64,000 nucleotides of DNA from Isoetes taiwanensis (taxonomy: Eukaryota > Streptophyta > Lycopodiopsida > Isoetales > Isoetaceae). The stretch spans positions 13,991,255-14,055,254 of the forward strand of contig JAJEKV010000011.1 of assembly GCA_021234155.1 (NCBI GenBank), read 5' to 3'. The notes beneath the pieces are model-generated. The model searched no databases. It saw only the letters and a program-made list of their open reading frames with translations, and was not told the DNA's origin. Positions 31,405-42,455 of the stretch are shown piece by piece. A program made the position numbers and the translations under genes. The first letter of the stretch is position 1. Every line of letters begins with the position of its first letter.

Positions 31405-33005
31405 AATCATCCCCCCCGAACTGCCAAGATTGCATAACCATCTGTTGGCATGCCGTCTCCCATCATTCGGGAAGCTGAACTAGTAAGAGCAGCTCTTGCT
31501 TCTCATATTCCTTAAGTTGGGGCTTCTGCAGCAATCCTATCATCCGCCGTCAACAAGTCACAAAGCTGAGCCCTTGTACACATGGAACAAGGACTATCAG
31601 CACTTAACAAAACGTCTAAATAATGCATCTGCATTTAATAAAACTAGTAATAATCCAAATGAAAAGGTGAAACAATTCAAGAATAAGGAATAAAGATATT
31701 TGATGGAGCATGTTTCCTTTTAATGGTCAAAATGCAAATTTGAGAAAAAATGCATGATATCCAAAGGCAAAATGGCTCGGTAGGACAGCAAAATGAGAAT
31801 CTAGGCATTCTGTAGTACACATAACCAATAATATAGTAACAGATTCAATTACCTCTTGAACATACAGAGAATACAAGCGCCTATCCAAAAAGGGGCCTTG
31901 AAGCTTTTTGCACTCGTTCAAGAAGCCCAGAGCATGACTGTTAGAGAAAACAATATCCTGTCGTTGATGCTGCTAAACATCCGGGATGTCAAGTGATTGG
32001 GATAACCATTCTCACTGCTTCAATTTTCCAGGGACATCTCTGACTTTAAACCCTAATCTTCGTTATTCTCCATGGACAGTTTTTTGAGCTGTTCCGACGG
32101 CATAAAATCCCCGTTGATTTGCTTTGCCATACATACAAATGTACTGCAGTTCCTGCTCTGTTGGTCAAAGTGCAAGGAATCAGGCAGAACTCGAAAAATA
32201 GAAGAATAAAAACCGTAGATTACATTACTGCAGTTCCTGCTCTGTTGGTGAATAGAAGAATAAAAATCGTAGATTACATGAGCTCTCCTCTTCCACCTCG
32301 AGGATCAGGTTGGTTGCTTACAGCAGGATCTTGCAGAAATCCATTCAGCTCCTTTAGAAGAAGACAAATTCCATCCGCGACAAAAAGGAAACACCTAGGG
32401 AAAAGTGTTTCTTCTAATTCATTCAAAAATTTCCTACAGATCTTTGCTTTGTCAGGCAGAGCCAAAAATCACAACCACCCTCTTCTGTGGTTCCATGCGC
32501 ATAATGAGGGAAAACAGCTAACTTCCAACCTTATAAAACCCTAGTCTTAAGATGGTGGAAGGAATGTTTTTTCAGGTCTTGAGTGTTTTTCTGTCGAAGA
32601 TAAGGCGAGAGACGTGGAAGAGAACCAACAGGTCGGTTTTTGCGGCTTGATCTTCACCACACAACCTGGATGAAAGGAAAATCTTTGATTAGTTGAATTG
32701 TTTGAAGCAAGAACACAGAGAGACTCATGCGAGTGTATGACCCACATCTAGGATCCGCTCCTCTTTCTTCTGTGATTCCTTCTTCTCTGGCTTGGATGGT
32801 TTAGAGTTGGGAGTAACCTCAATTCCGTTTAGCACAAAGTATACAAATTATCAAACTAATGCATCCCGAACAGAATAACATGGCGAACATATAATATGAA
32901 GAAACACAAAATCATACCTCATTTTTGGGATTTCTAGTAGCAGGGGAACCACGCCAACCGGTTTGTGGCATGGATGTTTTGTCTGATGAATGCGGCCCAA
33001 ATAAG
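31405..33005 (-). pseudogene. Exon-like pieces of an unknown gene
   Basis: Five minus-strand blocks look coding, several with splice borders. They are 32918-33005 (SSDKTSMPQTGWRGSPATRN, AG and GT borders), 32725-32817 (VTPNSKPSKPEKKESQKK, joined in frame to the first, then a stop), about 32323-32470 (KICRKFLNELEETLFPRC, ending at GTAAGC), about 31851-31930 (NECKKLQGPFLDRRLYSLYV, ending at GTAATT) and about 31410-31600 (LCDLLTADDRIAAEA, then ASRMMGDGMPTDGYAILAV, with stops between). I do not recognise the protein. The stops and the tandem duplication inside suggest a decayed gene or captured pieces. Confidence 0.3.
32142..32279. repeat. Imperfect tandem duplication
   Basis: Unit 1 (32142-32225) and unit 2 (32226-32279) both start TACTGCAGTTCCTGCTCTGT and end GTAGATTACAT. 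Unit 2 lacks about 30 internal bases. Confidence 0.85.
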
Positions 33006-33095
33006 CTGCAAGCATAAGAAATTAGTGATTTTGCTCTAGTACTAAATCGAGGAAAATTTAACAGCGGCAATTGGGCTCTTTGCCTTTTCTTCACA

Positions 33096-33308
33096 GGCTT
33101 GCATGAAATAAAAAAGAGGGCTTTTGTTGTGAGCCCTTGGATGTTGGACCATTGAAAAAAAAGAAGCTAAATCAACGACTAAGAAATGGTGCACTCTAGA
33201 TGTACGCATTAATACATCAATTCGAATACGCCATGAAATCTTAGGAAAACCTTTGTGAAAAGCGTACAAAAACACAAAGAAAACCCCCTGTTATTATGCT
33301 ACATATTA
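33096..33308 (-). repeat. Dispersed repeat R, copy 1
   Basis: On the minus strand it reads TGTAGCATAATAACAGGGGG, TTTTTGTACGCTTTTCAC, GTGCACCATTTCT and GGCTCACAACAAAAGCCC. It matches 53562-53745 closely and 58880-59026 less closely. No open frame is shared. The class is unknown. Confidence 0.75.
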
Positions 33309-33344
33309 GTATACCAAAACTTATACATCCATAAATAATGATCA

Positions 33345-33500
33345 CTATTTATGGTCTAGATCGAAAAATAACTTGCGAATATGCCCATCCAACAGCTCTA
33401 AATGTCGAGTCATCCCCGTGTGAATACGCATACAAACCGAAAGGGGGCTCGGGGGGATTTTAGTTTAGAAGTGTTGAATAATGGCTTGTGTAATGGTCTA
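33345..33500. mobile_element. Foldback element, copy D (fragment)
   Basis: Contains the inner part (CGAATATGCCCATCCAACAG) and the diverged right arm (CCCCGTGTGAATACGCATAC, then AAAGGGGG) of the family described at 30.5 kb. The other arm is missing. Confidence 0.6.
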
Positions 33501-34200
33501 CATTGAAAAAACTGACTACACTTGGAAAGAAAAAATTATGTATGCAAGGATACTTGGATTTTACATATAAAGAAAACACTTCACATATAACCTAACTATA
33601 TTTATGTACATTAATTTGATAAAACTAAACTAATAACAAAATAAGGTCATACAAAAGTTCAACATGCCTATTTTTGTTACAAACAACAATTGAACTGGAA
33701 TGGAAAACTGAATTGTTAAGAAAAAAAAAGAAAGGAAAGGGAAAAAAGAAAAGAATAAGAAGAAGAAAAAAACATTTGAAGGTGGCACGAGGCAATTTCT
33801 TTGGCCTTTTTAAGCTTCAAAGCCTACTCGCTTGAGTTCAAGGTTTTCAACCCTTCTTCTATGAGTCCATCTAAGTTCAATATGGCCCATCTCCAAACCC
33901 CCAAAACACAACAATTAACTTACCCTATCATGAAAGTTTATGGAATGTTGATCATCTTAGAAAAATCAACAAGAATGGCTTTAAAAATAAAAGCATTAGC
34001 TAGATGACGAGTTGATTTTTACGATATGCTAATTGTTTAGAAATTTTGTTTATATTCAAAGGCAATACAATAGCCAAAATACATACAAGCTAATTGTCTA
34101 GAAATTTTGTTTCATAAATGTAGGTCAAAAGTGACACAATGACCAAAGTGCACACGCTATATTCTTTTTCAACTACATTTTTTCTTGAGAATATAGAGTA
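33501..34200. other. AT-rich, nothing recognised
   Basis: Includes an A/G-rich tract (33720-33775). A near repeat of CTAATTGTYTAGAAATTTTG occurs at 34028 and 34090. No gene seen. Confidence 0.35.
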
Positions 34201-34204
34201 AAGG

Positions 34205-34219
34205 TATAAAAGGCACGTG
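34205..34219 (+). promoter_or_regulatory. TATA box and G-box before the LTP-like gene
   Basis: TATAAAA (34205-34211) lies 125 bases before the start codon, giving a leader of about 100 bases. CACGTG (34214-34219), a G-box core bound by bZIP and bHLH factors, lies two bases after it, an unusual place between TATA and the start site. Confidence 0.5.
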
Positions 34220-34336
34220 GAAGGTGCACCAAATCCAAACACATGCAAAGATGGTTTCTTAAGCACAAAATGTATAGAAAATTCATCTAAAAAGTATAAG
34301 AATCAGTGCCTACATCCTTGAAATTCAAATCACAAC

Positions 34337-34615
34337 ATGGATACAAAGGGACTTGTACTAGTATTCTTTATAATGCTACTACTAGTCGTGAACTCTAAGT
34401 CTCAGTCTTCCCCACCATTACACAATTCTTGTGCCACGTCTGAGGTGATTCAAGTCATTTCTCCTTGTTTGGGAACTTCTGAAACTGCATGTTGTTATCC
34501 CCTTATGTTTCTAGGTTCAAGATGCATATGTGACAATATAATCAAGGAAGGTTATGTCGGCGAGCACCTTTCTCTCTACCTTTCTGAAGTATGCAAGACC
34601 AGCCTTGATTGTTAG
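34337..34615 (+). CDS. Secreted eight-cysteine LTP-like protein
   Basis: A single-exon gene for 92 residues. Residues 6-18 are hydrophobic (LVLVFFIMLLLVV) behind Lys4, a clear signal peptide, with cleavage likely near residues 20-24. The mature part has eight cysteines in the order C, C, CC, CxC, C, C (residues 32, 44, 52, 53, 63, 65, 86, 92), the eight-cysteine motif of non-specific lipid transfer proteins and their relatives, which fold into four helices around a lipid cavity and act outside the cell. The spacings are 11, 7, 9, 1, 20 and 5. The 7-residue gap before CC is shorter than in the usual type 1 and type 2 LTPs, so it may be a divergent LTP-like or prolamin-superfamily protein. No lesion is seen. 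Ligand and role are unknown. Confidence 0.85.
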   Translation: MDTKGLVLVFFIMLLLVVNSKSQSSPPLHNSCATSEVIQVISPCLGTSETACCYPLMFLGSRCICDNIIKEGYVGEHLSLYLSEVCKTSLDC

Positions 34616-35740
34616 CTATGTTATATCTCATTGATCTAGAGAAAATAACATAGATATCACATATATCCATAGAATATGAAAACTGTTAAGTAAGTTATGA
34701 CAAAACTTCAAATACATTATATATACATATATTTCCAACCAAGGTAACTATGTCCATTGGCTATAATGTAAAATGTATAAATCTATAGAATGCATAAATC
34801 ACCTTTAATTGTAAGAGAATGAGTCAAAAATATAAATGTATGTTGTTTGATAGATTGTCAAGTCATTAAACATGAGAAAAATATAAAGATAGATAGATAG
34901 AACAAAGAACAAAAGCATCTTGTAGGATCAAACTCAATTCATAAAAAAGATCACTCATACGAAATGGAATAGATAGAACATGACAAGACCACTTATCTAG
35001 ATGTTGACTAAATTACCTCAACAAATAAGACAAGAACACAACCTCAATAATGACTCTATATATTAGCCGAGTGATGTTTAGGATGTGCAACTTTCTTGCT
35101 ATTTTTGATGCATTGTACCATAGTTCAAGAGAAGCCTTTGTAGTTTTTTGTTTGGTTTATGTCAAACCACGTCTTGGAATCATACTTACTAGGAGATATG
35201 ATGGTGGCCCTCATAGATGTCCCCTAGGAAGTCTTGAACAGAAAGCCTCATGGCTACTATCCCAATAAACTAGCCAAAAAACAATTGGAGAGAAACTAAC
35301 GTTATCAACAAACTTGGCATTTTTTGTTTACTATCCAATATAGCCCTAGAGCCGTCTATATATATTACAATCCTTTTGTTCCATTTCTTTTATTATAGGT
35401 TACATTTGCCAATGGCACAACCCCCTACGTCTCAATTTCAAAGGTTTACCGCAATCTAGACAAATGGATTAGTGTTTGAATCTTGGAACTATGCTCATGT
35501 GAAGAATATATCATCTGGATAAATTCCAAATTGCATTAAATCCATAAATGACATGTATTCTAACCAAGTTTTAAAGCAAAATAAAATGGGTTTGAGAAAA
35601 AGAATAGAAAACATCAAAATTGATCATTGGCTTTGAAGCATTTATAAGAAATGAAGTGATTTGTATAGCCAAATTAGCACAACAATACCAAGTTCAAGCT
35701 TTATCTAGAATTACAACAACTTAGTACGCAAAATAGATAA
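34616..35740. other. 3' flank of the LTP-like gene, nothing recognised
   Basis: AT-rich, with a short AGAT run at 34889-34904. A 72-codon plus frame (35050-35268) resembles no family. Confidence 0.4.
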
Positions 35741-36820
35741 TTGAATTGGATTGGATTGGCTTTTATTGTCTACTGAGATCAAATAATCTATGAGACCCAA
35801 ACAAACAAATAAAGAACAGTTGGTCTGGTATTGTAAAAAACCCCCGCCTCGAAGGGTTTTTGAGGGAAAAACCTTAGTGGTAATAAAGTAACTGATGTAC
35901 ATTTATATATGTCAGTGTAGTGATGAGTGGCACAATTGGGCTTGCATCTCGAATAATGCCTGAAATGTAAGATGTCAGTGCCCTACTAAAGATATGTTCA
36001 TCATCATCTGTAGTGGTGGGCTACGTGTAAGCAACCTGGCATATCGTGCACGGATAGATGCAAATGTTGGACAGTTAAAAAAAGTGTGATATTTATCTTC
36101 AATAACTCCCAGTTGGCAGTATTGGCAGACCCTATTTTCTTGCTCTTCTCGGGTCCATCTACATGTCTCAACTCTAAGGCGGTGTGCTCCTGTCCGAATG
36201 GATGCAATTGCTCTATGCTTCTTCATGGATAAATTTGTTAACATATACCGTTGTGGACTCCTGGCAAGCATGTAATTAATCTCATTAATCTCGTTTTGTA
36301 GTGTCATGTTTTTATCAGTTTTAAATCACTAGGAAGCATGTGTCCAGATTCTGTTCCAGGCAATCGTGATTTGCATTTTTATACACCTATATGCATTCTG
36401 TTCATGCACATTCCATCTGGAGAACCATATCGCTCATTTCTCCTTCCAATAGGCTTTAAGGCATTGTGGACCCATGGTCATAATGTAGGTGAGGTTTGGA
36501 AGGTTGTCTCTTCCATGTTTACCAACTTCTGACAGTGATGTGACATTTTAGAGCATCTCTTTGAAGAGGTAGAAATATGGCCTCTTGCCGAAGAAATTGA
36601 TTTGAGATTGTGGACTTGACTCCAAATGCTTGAGTCAAAAGGACTTTCTGGACGTATTTCAAGCCCTCCGAAGTGGAAAGTGATGTCATTGGCCCCCCAT
36701 ACTTCCACTCATACAGAAGAACCGACTCCACCAATACCCTAAACAAGTGTTACAGATGCGACCAGCTGCAAAGCTCTACTTTGTTGGGTAGTTTATAAGA
36801 AGACACTTGCTCCACTTTTT
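35741..36820 (-). mobile_element. 5'-truncated family-H LINE, C-terminal part and 3' end
   Basis: Reading down: FRVLVESVLLY, then (next frame) MEVWGANDITFH, typical of the region after LINE reverse transcriptase. A separate open frame (36307-35975) has IASIRTGAHRLRVETCRW and CQYCQLGVIEDKYHTFFNCP, the C-terminal Cys/His zinc-like motif that closes many LINE proteins. The 3' end (35890-35760) has the GGTTTT/AAAACCC/GGGGGTTTT hairpin set and ends in GGATT-type repeats (35741-35759). The second hairpin set has lost its symmetry in this copy. It abuts the poly(A) tail of another LINE at 36822. Confidence 0.85.
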
Positions 36821-36821
36821 T

Positions 36822-37320
36822 TTTTCAATTTTTTTTTGAAGGGAGGGAAGGCTTTATGTTTATCATAAAGAAAATTACATAAGGAAAAACAAGGGACCAG
36901 AGAAGATGCCCTTATCTGCCAAGAAGCCTTCAGCAAGTAAAGGTAGATAATACAAAATCATATTTTGGAGTGCATACTTAAGAAAGAAAGAAAGAAAGAA
37001 AGATTAATAGATTGATATGTAGGTAGGTAGGTAGGTAGATATTATTTAGATGGAGTACAATGATGCACACATTATAGATCTTAGTCCGCCAAAAAGGAAT
37101 GTTATGTTGTTAAAAATGGATCTAAGCCTTTTTTTCATATTGCATGTACCTATACAATCTTTGAGTCCAGCATTTTGTCCTGCATTTTTCCATTTTCTAT
37201 AAAGAATAGGATATTGGAAGGCTAAGACTTCATTATCTTTATCAGCAAAAGCATCTGACCAAAAAATCAAAATATCTCCACATTTCACATCTATGTCTTT
37301 GTGCACATCACTATAAGAAT
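36822..37320 (-). mobile_element. Fragment of an L1-type LINE with poly(A) end
   Basis: The upper part reads GDILIFWSDAFADKDNEV and YPILYRKWKN, a block found between reverse transcriptase and zf-RVT in plant L1 ORF2. The lower end is a poly(A) tail on the minus strand (T-runs, 36822-36840). AAGAA and GTAG short repeats (36984-37037) lie inside. Its upper edge is the tail of the next LINE. Confidence 0.6.
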
Positions 37321-39156
37321 TTTTTTTTTGAAGGACGAACAAAAACTTTATTAATCAACAAGAATAAGTACAAAATGAATATTTCTCATCTAGTTGTATT
37401 ACAAGAGGGTGCCACTGGAACGAGCCTGCGACAGTACTTACTCCATACGAGATAAGTAAAAGGAGATACGGCTCTGCTTAGGGGTCTAACCACATTGGAC
37501 TTGTAATGAAATCAAATCAGATGTGACTACTAGAATCTCAGAAGAGTTTGAAGATGATCCTGGGCCTGCGGCAAGACAGTATTATCTTCAACCAAATCAG
37601 CCCATTGAAGCGGAGCAAAGCGACCATATGCAACAGGAGGAGAAGAATCATATAGAGCTGAGATGGCTGAGATGCAGAGGTATTAGAATCCTTAGCTGAT
37701 TTTCGAGGTTGACGAAGAGCAGGTGGATGTTTGGGTGGAGGGTGGGCACCGCGATAATCAATGTCCATGTACTGCCCACAAGCCTCTTCAACTTTCTCTT
37801 GCGACCTCTGAATCTCATCTAGCCTTCGCCCTGTTGATCCAGTAGTGGAGGCATGGGACAAGCGGCTAGAATAGATGTAGAGAAGTAACAGGGGGACGAG
37901 AAACATCCATTGAAGAAGGAACAAAGCTAGGAGCCGGATTTGCAGCAGAGGTAACTGGAGGAGCTTGCTAGTAAGACTTGCGATATTGAACAAAGAGAGG
38001 GGCCTCAGAGAACATAAGAGCCAGCTCTGGACCATTTAACAATCGTAGGTTGAAAGGAAAGAACACGGGCCCACCTTGAACAACAATTGTTTGAGGGAGA
38101 TCACGATGAATGGGACGTGCTACACAAATCTTAGTAATGCCATTAGTTATAGCATGTTGTAAGTGAAGTCCAATCTCATTAGCAATAACAGAAATGAACT
38201 TAAAATTTTGAAACTCTAGAGAAAAGTCTTCAACAGCAATCCAGAATGGGGCACCTAAGGCATCTGGCTTACCTGAAAAAGAGCCAGGAACATACTATTG
38301 ATACACTAAGAAATGTTTCCACAGAGGATCAACACCTCATTCTATGAGTTGAGCCACTAGCTCAGGAGGCTCAAAGATAAGGAGAAAACAACGTTGATCT
38401 TTGGCCATGAGCTTGATAGATTGATACGCAGGAAGCCCTAATTTATGTAGATGCCCAGATAACTAAGATCCCACACACTTCAGATCCAAGAAGGGGCCAG
38501 TAAATAACAGACAACAAAGATGCAACTAATTGCTCCACATGACGAGGGTGAGCCTCATGCCTGATCTAACAGGAGCCCCAAAGCGCTCAAAGGTTGACCT
38601 GCAATTCTGAACTGCTGAAGATAGAATGCAACGTCTTTCTAATTATTGTCCACCATGGTGGCAATGACCTCTGAGACACGAAGTGAGGTGGCTGGACCTT
38701 TGCATACCCACTCAGAAAACGGACATCTATACCCTTTCCACTGTGTCAGAAGTCTTCCAAGGTGTAGAGATCAAGACATGCCGCGTGGTTGAAGAAGAAG
38801 CTATCCCAGGCTTGCTCGAGGGAAGAGGTGGAAACTCCTCTTGCCTTGAGAAACCTCTAACATGCATTGAATGTTCCATTTGTCCAGAAGGGCCTCCTTC
38901 ATTTGAGAGACTCCCAACATGTGTTGGGGGTGCAGCCTGCGTCATTCTTTTGAGCAGGAGCTACTAATCTCATTTGTTCTGAAGAACTTCCAACATGTCT
39001 TGGAGGTGCCTTTGGAAGTACCAACTTTCCAGAAGAGCTTTTTAGAGTCACCTGTCCAGCACTGCCTCTTGTATCATGAGACATAAGGTCATAAGTTAGA
39101 ACAACAAGCTGAGAAGAGGAGAGAGCGGAAGTTGTTGCCTCACTTGAGTTAGGTAT

Positions 39157-40390
39157 TGTTATGGACCAAGGGCAAGTCACGTTTGTGGGCCTTGGGACGG
39201 GGAGTCTGCCTTGGAAGTGCCAAGGGGTGGCCCAGCATATGAGTTGACATTATCGCAGGATATTGGGATCTATCCTATTCATATAAGCCATCTTAAGCGA
39301 GCTATACTAGATACGGACAATGTTGTTAGTCCTGAGAATATACCGCTAGTGTTAAGCTCTGTTGTAACACCCGGACGGATTCTAGATACTCGTGTTCGAC
39401 AGTTGCGCAATAGAGATATTTGTGAATATCTGGTCTTGTGGCGAGGCCAGTCTCCCGCAGATGCCACTTGGGAGATGGATGAGTTTGTGCAACGTTTTCC
39501 TCATTTGAAAATCTAAACCTTGAGGACAAGGTTCTAAGGGGAGAGGAGGAAATTGTTACGGACCAAGGGCAAGTCGCGCTTGGGGGCCTTGGGACTGGGA
39601 GTCTGCCTTGAAAATGCCAAGGGATGGCTTGGGAACGTTCTTAGGAGTAGTTACCGCCTAGGAAGGAAGGAAGGTATTTTTATCGTCCACGGAGACCAAT
39701 CGGTCTATGGGACCCAATACAAAAGCGCAGCAAGCGGATTACTACCCGGATTAAAAAACCCCCGCCTCGAAGGGTTTTCGAGGGAAAAACCGTGGCAGCA
39801 ATCAGCCTGCTGACAAACTGTTCCAATATACGAAAAGGCGGCGTGGGGTTTATTTTTTAATGGTTAAATTTTCGTATGTAAAAGTGACACTTTAAATAAA
39901 TTATAAAGGCCCTTTAGGAAAACCACTTAACCATTGTTATATGGGTATGAGGTGGCGTCTTTGAATTGGGCAAGATGGTTAAAAGGGAAAATTGATCCCT
40001 GTAATGTCGCATTAGAGCAGTCCGGCGGGATCTGATGGAAAGGCTCGATTCTATCATTAGGAAGGTAGGTTTTAGCTGGGGAAAAGGCCTAAGAGCCGTT
40101 TTCCAGCTATTCTTTGCCGTAGTGGCCTTATAAAAGGATTTGGTGACGATATCTGAGAATACAGTTTTGCATCTGGAGCCAAGCAATTGGAGTATTCTGC
40201 TTCTCGTACTGCTTGATCTTTTGCTTTTAAAGGTTTTAGGCCATTTCGAATTGATTGGGAATCAATTCGGTCTGTTTCGAGCAACTCCATTATTTGGTAT
40301 TTGCTTGTAAGGTCACTCCGTCCTTGAGCAATACTGTTGTTGCAATAATAAGTTCTTGTGATAGAACTTCTGAAGCTAGGTTTCATGCTG
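39157..40390 (+). mobile_element. Ty3/gypsy remnant with large internal deletion
   Basis: The first 75 bases of an LTR (TGTTATGGACCAAGGGCAAG...) at 39157-39231 run straight into the C-terminal end of a gypsy integrase (YELTLSQDIGIYPIHISHLK, ILDTRVRQLRN, then a chromodomain-like DATWEMDEF), which stops at 39514. After a purine tract (39538-39553) the 3' LTR starts with the same 75 bases (39554). The LTR continues to about 40390, has a TATAAAA at 40129-40135, and is itself interrupted by a LINE stub. Everything between the 5' LTR start and the integrase end is missing. The right edge is uncertain. Confidence 0.75.
39656..39842 (-). mobile_element. Short family-H LINE stub in the gypsy LTR
   Basis: On the minus strand the two competing hairpin sets are perfect, followed by GGACGATAAAAA and a CCTT-type tail (39659-39674). 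Only the 3' untranslated end was copied, so this is a heavily 5'-truncated insertion. Confidence 0.8.
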
Positions 40391-40776
40391 ATCCTGGGGA
40401 TCAGTAGCGGTTGTGCATGGGGAGTTCTGGGAACTCACGGTTGAGGGGAATTCTGGGAGTTCTAGGTAGCACAATCGGACCTACTTTCTGTAGGTTGTGA
40501 GAGGTACACATATGCTACTGGAAGAAACAGGAGCATGAGGCAATGCCAGCGGATTGAGATGCACAGAAGCCTACCTCTCCTGCCCCTCAGATCCAACCGC
40601 TATACTGATGATACCAAACTCTTAGGAGAAGAAGGGGCACCTTCACGAGCCAGTTTGTGAGCATCTCAAACACTAATCTTTGGAGAATCTAGAGCATATT
40701 CCCTTGTACCAGTGCCCTATACCCCATTAGGATTACCAGAGGAGCACTTGGAAGAACTACGAGTTGCTTTTGCCAT

Positions 40777-42455
40777 TTCCACTGAAAGGGGCCAAGATTT
40801 CAGAGCTCAACAGTCCCCCACAAAACAGTAACTTATGATAAACTTAAACAACACCACTGGAAAGATCACTCCACGTGCTTTCCAATAAGCCCAGTTATGC
40901 TGAAAATATCCACCAAACGCAGGTGTTATGGCAAAAAGAAGATTGCAGCTAAACCCTAACACTGCCAATAAAGGGTCAGAACTATCAGGTAGTGTTTTGC
41001 TGCCAAAACAGTTAATCATCATTTAAACCACATATCAATGGATAGACACGCAACGAGCTTTCTAATGAGCCCAGAACTACTAAGATCTGACATGGGAATC
41101 AAAGGTTATGTGCAAACAAACGGGGCTGAAACCCATGGCACCATCACCAGCACCCTTCAATACACTGTAAGAGATTTATTCCATGCTTTCTAAAGTGATG
41201 GGAGATGCTATAGTACGTTAGGGTGGTGAAGTTGAAGGGCACCTGACTGTATGTTGACTATGACCGCACTCTGCCACCTCACTCTACTGCAATAGGAATC
41301 CCGTAGATGAGAGCTGGCTTGCATCACGGACATCGGTCGAAATGGTGGGGCTGCCACACTGGTCCAAGACAAGGTGCAGGTCTTTCGATCGGCTAACCTT
41401 GAGTCGCAGATATGACACAGCTGCTACTAGAGTTGCTTCTGGCCCAATGGTTGCTGAGTCTGACATTGTTTCTACTGCTCCTACTGTTGCCACTATTGCT
41501 CCTACTACTGCACTTGCTTCGCTAGTTGCCCATACTATCACCCCTTAAGGTATTTCTATGGCTACAATGTTTGAGTTACAAACCACTAAAATGTACAAAT
41601 CAATCACTAAGATGTACAAGGCTTGCATCAATATCCGCAAATAACATGTCATATCATATTTTCATGCCAAATCAAATTCCAGTGTTGTTGCTTCCATGTA
41701 GGTTGCTCTCGTCAATGATCTCTTCACTATCATATGCTTCTTTTGTCATTGTTTCTGGCTCCGTAGCAATAGCAAATGTTGGTATAGAGCTAGAGGCCTG
41801 CACAACATTGGCGTAGAATCAAGACAAAATAGAAATGCATAACCTAATATATTCCAAGTGACATAATTAGAGACTAGTACCTCAACAAGTTCTTTCCTCC
41901 ATGCACTTACAAATGCAACACCTATTGGACTTAGAAATTATGTCCCTCTCAACCTTATCCTCGACCATCCTCCTTATGATCCTAGCCTTGTCAATTGCAA
42001 CCAGCTGATCACCAATTTTAATATCAGCATGCCTGATGCAACCCTGAGTATTCATGTTCAGATCAACATCCTCCTCCTTCAGCGGCCTATTGGCTTACCA
42101 CCCCATGTTAGATATTGCGGGTCAAGTTCCATCTCGTACATGAGGATGCAATGTTGGCAATCCTGCTTGATTTATGCATGATTAGAGGTATGTGGCCACC
42201 AATACTTATTGGAGGCTGGTTGGATGGCACCCATTCGATTTGATCTGCATCTTATCGGGTAATGGCAGCTGCTGTTACAGGCCTCTTATCGCTCCAAACC
42301 CTTCGCCTATTCATAACATCTAGTGTTCTCTTTTTGGCATCCTGTCTTTGATAGTTGAAGATGGATGCCACTCTTGATCTTCCGTAAAGATACGTGAACT
42401 CCCTGCATGCAAATTGAGCCTTAGTCCTTTTCCTACTATCCCTTCTTTATTGTGC
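40777..42455. other. No clear gene; possibly decayed transposon flank
   Basis: An alanine-valine-rich frame at 41284-41541 (minus) comes from degenerate CTACTGCTCCTACTG-type repeats. From 41900 to 42455 the minus strand gives scattered coding-like pieces that may be the far C-terminal part or flank of the transposase beyond 42456. Confidence 0.3.

Larger units (their letters stand above)
37321..40776 (-). mobile_element. ORF1-only L1 derivative (half-LINE), interrupted
   Basis: A degraded DUF4283 ORF1 runs down from about 39155 to a stop near 37530 (GPFLDLK, HKLGLPAYQSIKLMAKD, FKFISVIANEIGLHLQHAI, TKICVARP), clearly related to LINE-B ORF1. It is followed directly by a 3' end of about 190 bases with AATAAAG and a poly(A) tail (37321-37331); no ORF2 lies between. 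A likely N-terminus (MAKATRSSSKCSSGNPNG, ATG at 40776) lies beyond the gypsy remnant inserted at 39157. Whether ORF2 was lost before or after retrotransposition is open. Confidence 0.55.

Noticed and set aside
37538-38035. 165-codon leucine-rich frame as a membrane protein
   Set aside because: The neighbouring frame carries the LINE ORF1 likeness; this is its shifted shadow.
39914-40386. Minus-strand frames at first taken for LINE C-terminal sequence
   Set aside because: They lie in the gypsy LTR, which has its own TATA box on the plus strand, and carry no LINE motif.
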